This document shows, piece after piece, positions 8,401 to 20,549 of a stretch of DNA of 64,000 nucleotides. Numbering within the stretch: the stretch's first letter is position 1; each line of letters starts with the position of its first letter. Location of the stretch: contig NZ_CP066308.1 of the NCBI RefSeq assembly GCF_016406105.1, positions 2,777,501-2,841,500 of the forward strand. The letters are read 5' to 3'. The notes below the pieces were generated by a model that was not told the origin of the DNA, did not search any database, and saw nothing but the letters and a program-made list of their open reading frames with translations. A program made the position numbers and the translations under genes. Origin of the DNA: Brevibacillus composti. GTDB lineage: Bacteria; Bacillota; Bacilli; Brevibacillales; Brevibacillaceae.

Positions 8401-9531
8401 TTATTCGAGAAAATCTTTTAAGCGTTTGCTGCGGCTCGGATGGCGGAGTTTGCGAAGCGCTTTGGCTTCGATCTGCCTGATCCGCTCACGCGTAACGCCG
8501 AACACCTTCCCCACTTCTTCCAGTGTCCGCGTCCGTCCGTCGTCCAGTCCAAAGCGGAGGCGAAGCACGTTTTCTTCCCGATCCGTCAACGTATCCAGCA
8601 CGTCCTCCAGCTGCTCTTTCAACAGCTCATATGCAGCTGCGTCAGAGGGCTCCAGCGCATCTTGATCTTCGATAAAATCTCCCAGGTGGGAGTCGTCTTC
8701 TTCCCCTATCGGGGTTTCCAGCGAGACGGGCTCCTGTGCGATCTTCATGATTTCCCGCACTTTTTCCGGAGTGAGGTCCATTTTCTCGGCGATCTCTTCC
8801 GGGGTGGGTTCGCGCCCCAGCTCCTGCAGCAATTGGCGGGATACGCGAATCAGCTTATTAATCGTCTCCACCATATGCACGGGAATCCGAATGGTACGGG
8901 CCTGGTCGGCGATAGCGCGGGTGATGGCCTGACGAATCCACCAAGTGGCATAGGTGCTGAACTTGAATCCCTTCCGATAATCAAACTTCTCAACGGCTTT
9001 GATCAAGCCCATATTGCCTTCCTGAATCAAGTCGAGGAACAACATTCCCCGTCCCACGTAGCGCTTGGCAATCGATACAACCAGTCGCAGGTTGGCTTCG
9101 GCCAGACGCCGCTTGGCTTCCTCATCTCCCTGTTCGATTCGGTTCGCCAGTTTAATCTCCTCTTCAGCGGAGAGCAGAGGAACGCGGCCGATTTCTTTCA
9201 AATACATCCGTACAGGGTCGTTGATCTTGATTCCGGGCGGTACGGAGAGATCGTCGAAGTCGAACTCCTCGTTGTCGTTTTCCTCATCTTTCATGATCAT
9301 ATCGTCCACTTCTTCATCATCATCGCTGTCATTGTTGACCTCGATGCCTTGATCACCCAGATACTCGAAAAACTCATCCATCTGGTCGGAATCCTGTTCA
9401 AACCCGGAGATGCGGTCTACAATTTCCTTATAGGACAACGCACCGCGTTTCTTTCCCAATTCAACCAGTTGTTCCTTCACCTGTTCAATGGACACAGCTT
9501 CCATATCTGAAGTGATGTTTTGCTTGTTCAT
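8401..9531 (-). CDS. sigA: RNA polymerase primary sigma factor SigA
   Basis: The housekeeping sigma-70 factor, 376 residues, as expected for Firmicutes (B. subtilis SigA is 371). After a short acidic region 1.1, region 1.2 begins at [11 protein letters not shown]. Region 2 contains [32 protein letters not shown] and the -10-recognising stretch [14 protein letters not shown]. Region 3 follows, and region 4 ends with [20 protein letters not shown], the -35-recognising helix-turn-helix. It is downstream of dnaG with a 34-base gap, the classic macromolecular synthesis arrangement. Confidence 0.98.
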   Translation of the reverse strand: MNKQNITSDMEAVSIEQVKEQLVELGKKRGALSYKEIVDRISGFEQDSDQMDEFFEYLGDQGIEVNNDSDDDEEVDDMIMKDEENDNEEFDFDDLSVPPGIKINDPVRMYLKEIGRVPLLSAEEEIKLANRIEQGDEEAKRRLAEANLRLVVSIAKRYVGRGMLFLDLIQEGNMGLIKAVEKFDYRKGFKFSTYATWWIRQAITRAIADQARTIRIPVHMVETINKLIRVSRQLLQELGREPTPEEIAEKMDLTPEKVREIMKIAQEPVSLETPIGEEDDSHLGDFIEDQDALEPSDAAAYELLKEQLEDVLDTLTDREENVLRLRFGLDDGRTRTLEEVGKVFGVTRERIRQIEAKALRKLRHPSRSKRLKDFLE

Positions 9532-9565
9532 CTACTATCCCTCCTTCCCCGGGAATGATCTGATG

Positions 9566-11419
9566 CTACCCTTCTTTTAAAGCATTTTCCAATTCAAGAA
9601 TCTTCATCCCTACGACGGCAGCTTGAATTTCCAGTTCTCTTCGCGCTTCCTCGCTGTCTGCTGCGGCTGCTTGCATGTGAAGGCTTCGCTGTTCTTCACG
9701 CAACCGCTCCAGCTCGGCGCGCTGCGGGTAGTGATTGACTTGCTTGATGTAGTCCCCGATCTCCTGATCAGATACGTCGTCTCTGCATTCCATCATGGCC
9801 AATCCCGAGGCTAGTTGCTTTAACTCTTCGTCTTGCAGGTAATGTATAAACTGTCCCGGATCTTCCGGTAGTCCTTCTGCAAAATATGCGTACAAATAAG
9901 CGGCTAATGCATCGTGTTCATCGACTTGAAATGAACCGGTACACTCCGCCTGTACCCGATCAGCAATATGCCGATGGCGCATCATGTAGCCCAGAAGCAT
10001 GCGCTCGGCTGTATAGTGAGCGGGCGGTAGCGTTTTTGCGAGCGTAACTTTGCCATTATTTATACTATTATTCCATGGTGGCGTTACTTTATCCCTTTGT
10101 CGCTCACTTTTTTGCTGTTTGTAAAGTCTCCGTGACTCCCATTTGATCGCATCCAGAGTCAAGGAATGCTCTTCGGCCAGCTGCCGCAAGTACAAGTCAC
10201 GCTCGACCGGACTATCCAGCTCGTTGACAATCTCGATTGCCTTTTCAATAAATTGCTTCTGGTCGGTCTCATCCTGTATTACGTGTCTGGCCCGCAAATG
10301 TTTCAAGCGAAATGCCGTAACCGGCATGGCTTGCAGTAAAACCTGCTGGGAAAATGCATCCGCTCCGTGCTGCCTGATATAATCGTCGGGATCACTTCCC
10401 TGAGGCAAAGGAGCTACTCGGACGACCACTCCAGCCTGTTGAAGAAGCTGGATGGCTTTGGCAGTCGCTTCCTGCCCCGCTGCATCGCCGTCATAGCAGA
10501 GGATGACGGATTCCGTATTGCGGCGAATCATTCTGGCTTGCTGTTCGGTCAGAGCCGTTCCCAGGGTAGCAATCCCCTGCGGGAAGCCCGCTTGCCATGC
10601 AGAAATGACGTCCACATATCCCTCGAAAAGCAATGCCTGTTTCCGCTTGCGAATGAATGGACGGGCACGATGGAGATTGAACAGTGTGGTGCTCTTGTTG
10701 AAAAGGGGACTCTCCGGGCTGTTCAGATATTTGGCAGGTGCCGAACCATCCATCGCCCTGCCACCGAAACCGATGACGTTTCCCTGTGAATTGTGAATGG
10801 GAAAGATGATGCGCCCGCGAAACCGGTCGAATACCTTGCCGGCTTCGCTTTTGGCAAGCAAGCCCGCCTCCACCATCTGGTCCAGCGAAAACTTCCGGTT
10901 TTGCAGAAAGGAGGTGACAAAGTTCCAGGAATCCGGGGCAAATCCGATCTGGAATTCCTCGATCGTCTGTCTCGTTAATCCCCGCTTGACCAGGTACTTC
11001 ATCGCTTCCTGACCGTATGGCGTCTCCGTCAGGACGTAGTGATAGAGCTTGCTGACCAACTGATGAGCTTCCAGCATGAGCTGTTTGGCTTTCTGTTCCG
11101 GATCCGCTTCCACTTCCTGCGCCTGGGGAAGCGCTATGCCTGCCCTCTCGGCCAGCTTGTGGAGAGCTTCCGGAAAGGTTAACTGCTCCATCCTCATTAA
11201 AAAGGAAAAGACATCTCCACCTGCCCCGCATCCAAAGCAATGAAAAAATTGTCGCTCCGCATTGACATTAAAGGAGGGTGTCTTTTCCGAGTGGAACGGA
11301 CACAAGCCTAAATATGCTCGGCCGCTTTTTCGCAGCTGGAGATATTCTCCGATCAAATCTACGATATCTGTAGCGGCACGGACTTGGGTAACAAAATCAG
11401 CTGAATTGCCACCAGCCAT
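9566..11419 (-). CDS. dnaG: DNA primase
   Basis: DnaG makes RNA primers at the replication fork. From ATG 11419 it has 617 residues (B. subtilis 603). The N-terminal CHC2-type zinc-binding domain uses Cys40, His43, Cys61 and Cys64. A TOPRIM catalytic domain follows (LLFEGYVDVISAWQAGFP; LCYDGDAAGQ), then a C-terminal helicase-binding domain. I chose 11419 because AAGGTGG lies at good spacing and homologous proteins start here; the frame is open to 11473 but without a ribosome-binding site. It is the first gene of the dnaG-sigA operon. Confidence 0.97.
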   Translation of the reverse strand: MAGGNSADFVTQVRAATDIVDLIGEYLQLRKSGRAYLGLCPFHSEKTPSFNVNAERQFFHCFGCGAGGDVFSFLMRMEQLTFPEALHKLAERAGIALPQAQEVEADPEQKAKQLMLEAHQLVSKLYHYVLTETPYGQEAMKYLVKRGLTRQTIEEFQIGFAPDSWNFVTSFLQNRKFSLDQMVEAGLLAKSEAGKVFDRFRGRIIFPIHNSQGNVIGFGGRAMDGSAPAKYLNSPESPLFNKSTTLFNLHRARPFIRKRKQALLFEGYVDVISAWQAGFPQGIATLGTALTEQQARMIRRNTESVILCYDGDAAGQEATAKAIQLLQQAGVVVRVAPLPQGSDPDDYIRQHGADAFSQQVLLQAMPVTAFRLKHLRARHVIQDETDQKQFIEKAIEIVNELDSPVERDLYLRQLAEEHSLTLDAIKWESRRLYKQQKSERQRDKVTPPWNNSINNGKVTLAKTLPPAHYTAERMLLGYMMRHRHIADRVQAECTGSFQVDEHDALAAYLYAYFAEGLPEDPGQFIHYLQDEELKQLASGLAMMECRDDVSDQEIGDYIKQVNHYPQRAELERLREEQRSLHMQAAAADSEEARRELEIQAAVVGMKILELENALKEG

Positions 11420-11661
11420 GTCTTTCCACCTTTTTTTGAGTTTCGCCGCCCGGCCCTGCTGTCTGCCAGCCATAGCCCGGTCTGCGAATGAAATTACGCA
11501 TGAGGATATTTAGTTCGTCAAAATTCGTCATATTCCTTCTTGGAAATGCTCTTCTTTTCTACTTTTCCACATTTTCATTCGTGGTAAACGCTTGATCATC
11601 CCGCTCTATCGGGGGTGATCTCATTTTATTCTACAAAAAGAGGCAAAACCCTCCCTTTGGC
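11420..11661 (-). other. dnaG upstream region with imperfect dyad
   Basis: This gap must hold the dnaG-sigA promoter, but I cannot pick hexamers with confidence. On the minus strand GATCACCCC and GGGATGATC form an imperfect 9-base dyad near 11595-11621. At 11634-11664 AGGCCAAA and TTTTGCCT form a weak stem followed by CTTTTTG, a possible terminator for ppsR. Confidence 0.4.
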
Positions 11662-12492
11662 CTATTTATTTTCTTTGCGCAGATTGGTTTTCCGTATCAT
11701 TTCCAGAATGATATTGGCTGTCTCCTCCACGGCTTTATTGGAGACATCGATGACGGGACAGCCTACCCTCTGCATGATTTTCTCGGAATAGGCCAACTCT
11801 TCGTTGATTCGGTCGAGATTGGCGTAATTGGCCTGAGCAGTAAGTCCGAGCGCCTTCAGCCTCTCGGTGCGAATGCCGTTGAGCTGCTCCGGGTTGATCG
11901 TCAGCCCGATGCAGCGCTCCGGCGGGAGCTGAAACAGCTCTTCCGGCGGTTCTACCTCCGGCACGAGCGGCACATTGGCCACCTTCAGCCGCTTGTTGGC
12001 CAGATACATCGACAACGGCGTCTTGGACGTACGGGAGACGCCGATCAGGACGACATCGGCGCGCAGCAGTCCGCGCGGGTCCCGGCCGTCATCGTATTTG
12101 ACGGCGAATTCAATCGCGTCTACCTTGCGGAAATACTCTTCGTCCAGCCTGCGGACCAGTCCCGGCTTTCCTGTCGGCGGCTCATGCAGGATCTCTTGCA
12201 AGGTCGTAAGCAGCGGGCCCATCACATCGATCGTGCGGATGTTGTGCTTTTTCGCCTGTTCGACGATGTACTCCTTCAGCTCGGGGACGACCAGCGTAAA
12301 GACGATCATCGCGCTCATTTCCCGTGCCGACGCGATGATTTCGTCGATAGACTCCCGGTCTTCTATGTATGGATACTTCTGCACGTCGATGGAAAAGCGG
12401 TCAAACTGGCTGGCCACAGCGCGAACGACCAGCTCCGCTGTCTCGCCAATCGAGTCTGAAACCACGTAGATTAGCTGTCTTTGTTGATCCAT
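11662..12492 (-). CDS. ppsR: pyruvate, water/phosphate dikinase regulatory protein (bifunctional kinase/pyrophosphorylase)
   Basis: A 276-residue DUF299 (YqfL-like) protein. The family reversibly phosphorylates and dephosphorylates a threonine of PEP synthase or pyruvate phosphate dikinase, using ADP as donor. The N-terminal [12 protein letters not shown] and the P-loop-like [14 protein letters not shown] motif are diagnostic. It starts at ATG 12492, with GGAGG 12 bases upstream, 16 bases after ccpN. In B. subtilis, yqfL also follows ccpN and modulates CcpN output. No dikinase gene is in the window, so its target must be elsewhere. Confidence 0.93.
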   Translation of the reverse strand: MDQQRQLIYVVSDSIGETAELVVRAVASQFDRFSIDVQKYPYIEDRESIDEIIASAREMSAMIVFTLVVPELKEYIVEQAKKHNIRTIDVMGPLLTTLQEILHEPPTGKPGLVRRLDEEYFRKVDAIEFAVKYDDGRDPRGLLRADVVLIGVSRTSKTPLSMYLANKRLKVANVPLVPEVEPPEELFQLPPERCIGLTINPEQLNGIRTERLKALGLTAQANYANLDRINEELAYSEKIMQRVGCPVIDVSNKAVEETANIILEMIRKTNLRKENK

Positions 12493-12508
12493 AGTATCGC
12501 TTCTCCTC

Positions 12509-13156
12509 CTACACTTTCGGTTCGCTGCCCAATTCTACAAAGGCCTTGGCGATTGTCGTCTTCGTCACACGCCCCATCAGCTCCCACTGCTTGCTGTCCT
12601 CTCCTTGTCCCGGCCGAACGACAGGCAGCGAATCAATCTGAAAGTCAATCAGTTTTTTCGCGGCGGAGTACAGGGTTTCCTCAGGCCCGCAGGTTACGAT
12701 GTTGGGCATCCGGGTCATGATGATTCCTACAGGCACGTCCTCCAGCGTCTTGTTGCCCAGCGACGCGCGCAAAAGGTCTTTCCGGGAGAGAACTCCGGCG
12801 AGAAAGCCTTTTTGATTGACGACAAAAAGAGTGCCAACGTCCTCCAGGAACAGCGTCACAATGGCATCGTAGGCAGAAGCGGACTCCGACACGACGATGG
12901 GCATCGCTTTGTAGTCTTTGACGAGAAGCTTGTGAAGCCGTTCACTAATGACGGAGCCAGCCGGTCGACCCGCATAAAAATAACCGACGCGAGGTCTGGC
13001 TTCCAAATAACCTGACATCGTCAGGATGGATAAGTCCGGGCGAAGTGTAGCACGGGTCAGATTCAGCCTTTCCGCGATCTGCTCACCGGTAATCGGCCCT
13101 TCATCCTTCACGATCTGGATAATATGCTCTTGTCGCTTGGTAAGTTCGATGACCAA
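12509..13156 (-). CDS. ccpN: transcriptional repressor of gluconeogenesis CcpN
   Basis: A 215-residue HTH plus CBS-pair regulator. The N-terminal winged helix reads [20 protein letters not shown] and continues through [20 protein letters not shown], closely matching B. subtilis CcpN. Two CBS domains follow (about 80-140 and 145-205), which in CcpN sense ATP/ADP. CcpN represses gapB and pckA under glycolytic conditions. The start appears to be TTG 13156; a stop codon lies directly upstream in frame, and the GGGGTGA element abuts the start more closely than usual. It is followed by ppsR, its usual partner. Confidence 0.93.
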   Translation of the reverse strand: MVIELTKRQEHIIQIVKDEGPITGEQIAERLNLTRATLRPDLSILTMSGYLEARPRVGYFYAGRPAGSVISERLHKLLVKDYKAMPIVVSESASAYDAIVTLFLEDVGTLFVVNQKGFLAGVLSRKDLLRASLGNKTLEDVPVGIIMTRMPNIVTCGPEETLYSAAKKLIDFQIDSLPVVRPGQGEDSKQWELMGRVTKTTIAKAFVELGSEPKV

Positions 13157-13226
13157 TCACCCCGGTTCTGTCTGGTTACTACCCCTAGTATTACTCTATT
13201 CGACGACATTTTCCTTCTTTCCGGGT

Positions 13227-13259
13227 AAAAAAGGCAGCCTCCGCATCGGCAGCGGAGGC
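13227..13259 (-). terminator. terminator after glyQS
   Basis: On the minus strand GCCTCCGC and GCGGAGGC form a perfect 8-bp stem followed by TGCCTTTTTT, 35 bases past the glyS stop codon. Confidence 0.9.
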
Positions 13260-13294
13260 AATGATCAGGAATGTGTCCCTTCTTTTTTTGGCGA

Positions 13295-15367
13295 TCAGGC
13301 GAAAACCAGCTTGGCAAAATCAGCATACCCGTTGATCAGGCGGGAGAGCCGGAGCAAGAGGCCCAGACGGTTTTGCCGGACTGCTTGATCCTCTGCCATT
13401 ACCATCACTTTATCAAAGAAAGCCTGGATTGGTTGGCGCAGAGTTGCCAGCGCAGCCAGCACCCGATCCTGCTCGTCGATGCCGCTGATCTCCTGTTGGA
13501 CGGAGAGATAAGCCTGATAAAGGGCCCGTTCGACATCTTCCGCAAACAGCGCATCGTCGATCAGGTCGGACTCTGCTTTTTGCGCCAGGTTCGCTACGCG
13601 GTTAAACTGTTCCACGGTAAATTTAAACTCATCGGTCTGTACGGCAGCCATCAAAGATTTTGCCTTAGCCACCAGCGTCGGAAGGATATTCCAGTCGGCC
13701 GACAGCACCGCGTCGATCACATCGTAGCGAACCTCTGCCTCTTGGAGAACATTTTTCAAACGGAGCGCAAAGAAGTCACGCAGATCCTTTTTCGTCTCTT
13801 CGCTCGTCCGCTTGGCGACGCCTTGCTCTTGGTAGGCAGTCAGCGCAGCATCCCACATGCTCTCCAGAGGCAGCGTCCAGCCCTTGTCGAGCAGAATGCT
13901 CACGATCCCCGCGGCCATCCGGCGCAGCCCGTACGGGTCCTGGGAGCCGGTCGGCACGATGCCGATGGTGAAGCAGCCGGCGATCGTATCCAGCTTGTCA
14001 GCCAGGCTGACGATCGCGCCCGTGTCGGATTCAGGCAGGTGGTCGCCGGTGTGGCGAGGCAGATAATGCTCGAATACGCCGCGCGCGACGGTTTCGCTTT
14101 CGCCTGCTTTGCGTGCGTAATCTTCGCCCATGACCCCTTGCAGTTCCGGGAATTCGCCGACCATGTTGGTCACCAGGTCGAACTTGGCGATTTCCGCGAT
14201 CCGGTCCGCCTGTTTGGCCGCTTCGGCGGTGACACCCAGCTGCGCGGCGATCCAGTCTGCCGTCTTGCGAACGCGGCGAACCTTGTCCCCGATCGTGCCC
14301 AGTTCCTCGTGGAAAACAATCGTCTCCAGCCGCTTCAGGCAGCTGTCGATCGAGAGCTTCTGGTCTTCCTCGTAGAAGAAGCGGGCGTCGGACAGACGCG
14401 CGCGCAGCACTTTTTCATTCCCTTTGGCAACATTCTGCAGGGCGCGGGCATCCCCGTTGCGCACGGTCACAAAGTGGTTCAGCAATTGGCCGCTTTCGTT
14501 CTCCACCGGGAAGTAGCGCTGGTGCTCACGCATCGAGGTGACGAGAACCTCGCGCGGGATGTGCAAAAACGCCGGTTCGAATGTGCCAAACAAGGCTGTC
14601 GGGTATTCCACCAGGTGGACGACTTCATCGAGGAGTCCCTGGTCGATCGGGATGCGCCAGCCGTTTTCCGCCTCCAGGCGGCGGATTTGCTCCACGATCA
14701 GCTTGCGCCGTTCCTCGGAGCTGACGATCACGTACTGATCCGCCAATTTCGCAGCATACTCCGCCGGCGCTTGCAGCTGGATCTCCTGACTGCCCAGGAA
14801 GCGATGGCCTCTGGTCATGCGCGCTGTGCGGACGCCCGCAATCTCCATCTCCACCAGCTCATCGCCGAACAGCGCAACCAGCCAGCGAATCGGACGGACA
14901 AATTTCAGCTCATGAGCGCCCCAGCGCATATTTTTCGGGAAGTTCATCGAGACGATGACTTCCGCCAGGGCTGGCAGCAGCGTGCGGGTCTCTTTTCCTG
15001 CCTCCTGTTTGCGGGCGTAGACGTACTCGACGCCGTTTACTTCCTTGAAGTAGAGCTGCTCCACATCCACCCCGTTGCTGCGGGCAAAGCCTTGCGCCGC
15101 TTTGGACCAGTTGCCTGCTTCGTCCAGCGCGATTTTTTTCGCCGGTCCTTTTGCCTCTTCGTTTTTGTCCGGCTGTTTCTCAGCCAGTCCGTGAATCAAA
15201 AGCGCCAGGCGCCGGGGCGTTTCATAGGAATCGATCCGGTCAAACGGAATTCTCTCCGCCTCCAGCCACTTTTCCACCTTTTCCCGCAATTGCAGAGCCG
15301 CTCCTGTAATAAAGCGGGCTGGCATCTCTTCCGTACCAATCTCCAGCAGAAAATCTCGTTTACTCAT
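13295..15367 (-). CDS. glyS: glycyl-tRNA synthetase beta subunit
   Basis: The 690-residue beta subunit of the tetrameric (alpha2beta2) bacterial glycyl-tRNA synthetase. It begins [19 protein letters not shown], the typical start, and contains the HD-like region and the C-terminal anticodon-binding DALR domain (about 580-680). Its ATG lies inside the last codons of glyQ (8-base overlap), so the two subunits are translated together at matched levels. Both are controlled by the glycine T-box upstream of glyQ. Confidence 0.97.
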   Translation of the reverse strand: MSKRDFLLEIGTEEMPARFITGAALQLREKVEKWLEAERIPFDRIDSYETPRRLALLIHGLAEKQPDKNEEAKGPAKKIALDEAGNWSKAAQGFARSNGVDVEQLYFKEVNGVEYVYARKQEAGKETRTLLPALAEVIVSMNFPKNMRWGAHELKFVRPIRWLVALFGDELVEMEIAGVRTARMTRGHRFLGSQEIQLQAPAEYAAKLADQYVIVSSEERRKLIVEQIRRLEAENGWRIPIDQGLLDEVVHLVEYPTALFGTFEPAFLHIPREVLVTSMREHQRYFPVENESGQLLNHFVTVRNGDARALQNVAKGNEKVLRARLSDARFFYEEDQKLSIDSCLKRLETIVFHEELGTIGDKVRRVRKTADWIAAQLGVTAEAAKQADRIAEIAKFDLVTNMVGEFPELQGVMGEDYARKAGESETVARGVFEHYLPRHTGDHLPESDTGAIVSLADKLDTIAGCFTIGIVPTGSQDPYGLRRMAAGIVSILLDKGWTLPLESMWDAALTAYQEQGVAKRTSEETKKDLRDFFALRLKNVLQEAEVRYDVIDAVLSADWNILPTLVAKAKSLMAAVQTDEFKFTVEQFNRVANLAQKAESDLIDDALFAEDVERALYQAYLSVQQEISGIDEQDRVLAALATLRQPIQAFFDKVMVMAEDQAVRQNRLGLLLRLSRLINGYADFAKLVFA

Positions 15368-16271
15368 CTGCGCCCACTCCTTCCTGGCTGTCTGTCGTCT
15401 TTTTCAGCAATGGGAAGCCCAGTCGTTCGCGCTCGGCCAGATAGGTGTGGGCCACTTCGCGGGAGAGGTTGCGGACCCGCGCGATATAGCCTGTCCGTTC
15501 GGTCACGCTGATCGCCCCTCTGGCATCCAGCAGGTTAAAGGTATGCGAGCATTTCAGCACATAATCATAGGCCGGAAAAACCAGATGCTCTTTCATCAGC
15601 CGCTTCGCTTCGGCTTCGTAGGTGTTGTACAGGTTGAAGAGCATCTCCGTGTCAGACAGCTCAAACGTATATTTCGAATGCTCGTACTCCGGCTGCAGGA
15701 AGACGTCGCCGTAAGTCACGCCGTTTACGTACTCCAGGTCGAATACATTCTCCTTCTCCTGGATGTAGGAGGCCAGCCGCTCCAGTCCGTAGGTAAGCTC
15801 GACCGCCACCGGCTTGCACTCCAGTCCGCCGACCTGCTGGAAGTAGGTGAACTGGGTGATTTCCATGCCGTCCAGCCAGACCTCCCAGCCCAGTCCCCAT
15901 GCCCCGAGGCCGGGATGCTCCCAGTTGTCCTCGACGAAACGGATGTCGTGCTCCAGCGGATCGATGCCGAGCAGGCGCAGGCTCTCCAGGTACAGCTCCT
16001 GGATGTTGTCCGGCGACGGCTTCATGATTACCTGAAACTGATGATGCTGGTACAGGCGATTGGGGTTTTCTCCATAACGGCCGTCAGCGGGACGGCGGGA
16101 TGGCTCTACATAAGCTACATTCCACGGCTCGGGACCGATGGAGCGCAGAAATGTCATCGGATTGAGCGTACCTGCCCCTTTTTCCACGTCATAGGGCTGG
16201 ACGACGGCACAGTTTTGTTTCGCCCAATAATTCTGCAAGGTCAAAATGATGTCTTGAAAAGTCATGCTCAT
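15360..16271 (-). CDS. glyQ: glycyl-tRNA synthetase alpha subunit
   Basis: The catalytic alpha subunit, 303 residues, a class II synthetase. Start ATG 16271 follows AGGAGGTGG with five bases between; the next ATG two codons later is also possible. The protein opens [20 protein letters not shown] and contains the class II motif regions [12 protein letters not shown] and [14 protein letters not shown], followed by [18 protein letters not shown]. It overlaps glyS by 8 bases. Expression depends on tRNA-Gly charging through the leader at 16316-16590. Confidence 0.97.
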   Translation of the reverse strand: MSMTFQDIILTLQNYWAKQNCAVVQPYDVEKGAGTLNPMTFLRSIGPEPWNVAYVEPSRRPADGRYGENPNRLYQHHQFQVIMKPSPDNIQELYLESLRLLGIDPLEHDIRFVEDNWEHPGLGAWGLGWEVWLDGMEITQFTYFQQVGGLECKPVAVELTYGLERLASYIQEKENVFDLEYVNGVTYGDVFLQPEYEHSKYTFELSDTEMLFNLYNTYEAEAKRLMKEHLVFPAYDYVLKCSHTFNLLDARGAISVTERTGYIARVRNLSREVAHTYLAERERLGFPLLKKTTDSQEGVGADE

Positions 16272-16315
16272 GGATTCCACCTCCTGTTTTGTTCGGGGCA
16301 ACCGTGCGGGGCGAA

Positions 16316-16590
16316 ATGCAAAAAACCTCCCGCCGCCTACACTGTTACCCAACAGTGTAGGGACGAGAGGATCTCCCGCGGTTCCACCCTACTTGACGAC
16401 GCGCCGCACGCATCGTCCTCTTTCCGAATAAAGCGTTGCTCCAGAATGCCGTTCATCAGCGTGGCTACCAGGCTCTCACTATCCCCGGTTCGCTTGGCGG
16501 GCGGGCTGCACATGAATCAGATGCAAGCATACCCGATACAACCAGTAGCTGACTACTCCTTTCCTTCAGCACAACGTATGTGAATTGCTA
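16316..16590 (-). promoter_or_regulatory. glycine T-box leader of glyQS
   Basis: The minus strand contains the canonical T-box sequence AGGGTGGAACCGCGGGAG (around 16373-16390). Downstream is a terminator stem CCTACACTGTT/AACAGTGTAGG followed by TTTTTT (16316-16363), and upstream the stem I signals (AGTAGTCAGCTACT, GCGAACCGGGGATAGTGAGAG). The T-box base before ACC is A within TGGA, which pairs with a U discriminator as in tRNA-Gly. Uncharged tRNA-Gly is expected to stabilise the antiterminator and allow glyQS transcription. Confidence 0.95.
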
Positions 16591-16593
16591 TTT

Positions 16594-16622
16594 ATCATAG
16601 CGAAAAAGACGGACGATGTCAA
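16594..16622 (-). promoter_or_regulatory. sigma-A promoter of the glyQS T-box transcript
   Basis: On the minus strand a perfect TTGACA (16617-16622) is separated by exactly 17 bases from TATGAT (16594-16599). The -35 hexamer overlaps the recO stop codon, so glyQS can be transcribed independently of recO. Confidence 0.85.
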
Positions 16623-17383
16623 TCGCCCCCAGAGAGGTTCATCCGCTCCATCTGATCCAGGAAGGAGCGACTCTTCAGATACAAATCCAGATGCTCATCG
16701 TAGTAGCGGCGCAGCACATGCTTCAGCTGACTGCGCGTCGAGGGCTTCAGCTCAATCTCTCCCAGCCGCTCCAGATCAAAGACCTGAAACAGCCTGAGCA
16801 GCTTCCAGACCGAGGGAGTCACCGCGATCGCATACGGATCGCTCTCCCGGCACGCGGGACAGAGCAGCCCGCCTTGGGAGATGCTGATGACATACGGCTC
16901 TTGCTCCCGGCCGCAGCTGGAGCAATCTGTCAAATGGGGCGAGATCCCGGCGACGCGCAGCATTTTCGTCTCGAAGATGCGGCAGAGTATCTCCGCGTCC
17001 CGTCCTTCGTCTATGTAATGGAACAGTTGATGCAGCAGCTGAAAGAAGAACGGGTTGGCTTCCTCTTGTTCGGTCAGCCGATCCAACAACTCCGCTATGT
17101 ATGCGGCATAGGCCGTCGCCATCAAATCCTGGCGAAGGTCGCGAAAGGAATCGACGATCTCCCCTTGCGAAAGATCGGCCATGCCGCTTCCCGGTCCGGT
17201 TTTGCAAAGGTAATAGCCGTGCGTAAAAAGTTGGGAGACGGCGCCCAAACGGCTTTTGGCCCGCTTTGCACCGCGAGCCATCATCGCCACCTTGCCCTTC
17301 TCCCGGGTAAACAGAGTCACCACCTTGCTGGACTCTCCATAGTCCACGCTGCGGATGACAATTCCTTCCCATTTTACAAGCAT
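16619..17383 (-). CDS. recO: DNA repair protein RecO
   Basis: A 254-residue recombination mediator that loads RecA with RecF and RecR. The N-terminal OB fold begins [20 protein letters not shown]; a helical domain follows, and a zinc-binding site is formed by CSSCG and CPAC. Start ATG 17383 overlaps the last 10 bases of yqzL. The order era-yqzL-recO-glyQ is the same as in Bacillus. Confidence 0.96.
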   Translation of the reverse strand: MLVKWEGIVIRSVDYGESSKVVTLFTREKGKVAMMARGAKRAKSRLGAVSQLFTHGYYLCKTGPGSGMADLSQGEIVDSFRDLRQDLMATAYAAYIAELLDRLTEQEEANPFFFQLLHQLFHYIDEGRDAEILCRIFETKMLRVAGISPHLTDCSSCGREQEPYVISISQGGLLCPACRESDPYAIAVTPSVWKLLRLFQVFDLERLGEIELKPSTRSQLKHVLRRYYDEHLDLYLKSRSFLDQMERMNLSGGD

Positions 17384-17529
17384 GCGTGCGTGTCACCCAA
17401 TTCCTCCTGGGCGAACTCAAACGGGGCCTCCTCACCGGCTCCCGACGTTTGAAGGTGCTCTCTGTAGAGGAGGTAAGCATGGATATCACCGGTTGAGGCG
17501 AAATAACTCCATGAAAAATCTTTGATCAA
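17374..17529 (-). CDS. yqzL: YqzL family small protein
   Basis: A 51-residue protein read from TTG 17529, preceded by AAGGATG. It starts [20 protein letters not shown] and continues LLYREHLQ, the pattern of the Firmicute YqzL family (an aromatic-rich start, then TG-D/N-xxxYLL-KE). It ends DTHACL, overlapping the recO start by 10 bases. YqzL genes occupy exactly this position before recO. The molecular function is unknown; no membrane segment or metal site is visible. Confidence 0.85.
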   Translation of the reverse strand: MIKDFSWSYFASTGDIHAYLLYREHLQTSGAGEEAPFEFAQEELGDTHACL

Positions 17530-17618
17530 GGAGCATCATCCTTTCTGTAGTCGGCTAAATCCACTTCCTTCTTAGATTCACCTGCGCCCGTTATTCTATG
17601 CCCTGGAAAAATTCCCTT

Positions 17619-19644
<2,026 letters not shown>

Positions 19645-19660
19645 AGTTGTCAGGCTCCTT

Positions 19661-20044
19661 TCACACGGGAAGCAATGCGGACAGTTTTTGCAGCAAAGGA
19701 GGTCCGAATACAACGAGTCCAATGATGACGGACAAGATGGCCGCTACCAGAACAGCGCCGGCGGCGGCGTCCTTGGCCGCCTTTGCCTTCGCATGCTTTT
19801 CCGGCGAAGCCAGATCGACCGCTTCCTCGATCGCGGTATTGACCAGCTCCAGGGAAAAGACGAGGGCGATAGAAAAAAAGACCAGCAAAACATCTTCGCG
19901 GGAAATCTCCAGCCACCAGGCCGCCAGCAGGGCCAGAAGCCCCGCGGCCAGATGGATGCGCATGTTTCGCTCAGTCTTTACGGTATGGGCAATGCCGGCG
20001 AGGGCATACGAAAAGCTGCGGGCCAAGCGGCGCCATTCTTTCAA
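19661..20044 (-). CDS. dgkA: diacylglycerol kinase family protein (probable undecaprenol kinase)
   Basis: A 127-residue integral membrane kinase with three predicted helices. The family motif is ELVNTAIEEAVDL followed by HAKAKAAKDAAAGAVL, holding the catalytic Glu and Asp. In Gram-positives the enzyme phosphorylates undecaprenol to recycle the cell-wall lipid carrier. The start is a TTG at 20044. It is followed by the DUF502 gene after 16 bases and preceded by ybeY with a 10-base gap, so it belongs to a tight operon. Confidence 0.94.
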   Translation of the reverse strand: MKEWRRLARSFSYALAGIAHTVKTERNMRIHLAAGLLALLAAWWLEISREDVLLVFFSIALVFSLELVNTAIEEAVDLASPEKHAKAKAAKDAAAGAVLVAAILSVIIGLVVFGPPLLQKLSALLPV

Positions 20045-20054
20045 GGAAAATCGC

Positions 20055-20534
20055 CTACCTCGTCAAGCCAATTTGCTGCAAGACCTCTTCTTGACGGGAA
20101 AACATCTCTTTTTCCTCCTGCTCGGTCCCATGGTCATAGCCCAGCAGGTGGAGAAACCCGTGTACGGCGAGAAAGCCGAGCTCTCTCTCCAGCGAATGGC
20201 CGTAGTCCTTGGCCTGTTCCTCCGCTTTGGGAAGAGAAATGATGATGTCGCCCAGCATGTTGGGAAACTGGTCCAGCTCGTCTTCATCGACGAAGATGTC
20301 CATTTCGCCTTCGCCCTCCTCGTTCATGGCGAACGAGAGGACGTCCGTAGGGCGGTCAACACCCCTGTAGTCGCGGTTCAGCTCGTGGATCCGCTCATTG
20401 TTGACCAGCGTCACCACGACCTCCCCGCTCACCTCTTCCCGCTCGGCGGCGGCGTGCAGGCAGCGGATGATCAATTTCTCCATCTCTTCGCCGATCGGCT
20501 CGATTCCTTCATGCAGAACTTCTACAGATAGCAC
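20055..20534 (-). CDS. ybeY: endoribonuclease YbeY
   Basis: A 159-residue zinc endoribonuclease that matures the 3' end of 16S rRNA and takes part in ribosome quality control. The metal-binding motif [11 protein letters not shown] (125-135) supplies three His ligands. The start is GTG 20534, with AAAGGAG ten bases upstream. It follows phoH directly (15-base gap). In B. subtilis the c-di-AMP phosphodiesterase gene pgpH (yqfF) lies between phoH and ybeY; it is absent here. Confidence 0.96.
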   Translation of the reverse strand: MLSVEVLHEGIEPIGEEMEKLIIRCLHAAAEREEVSGEVVVTLVNNERIHELNRDYRGVDRPTDVLSFAMNEEGEGEMDIFVDEDELDQFPNMLGDIIISLPKAEEQAKDYGHSLERELGFLAVHGFLHLLGYDHGTEQEEKEMFSRQEEVLQQIGLTR

Positions 20535-20549
20535 GGATCCATATCTCCT

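Noticed and set aside
13271-15511. Long plus-strand frame opposite glyS
   Set aside because: It is the antisense of a complete, well-conserved glyS and shows no family motifs; high-GC codon use opens such shadow frames.
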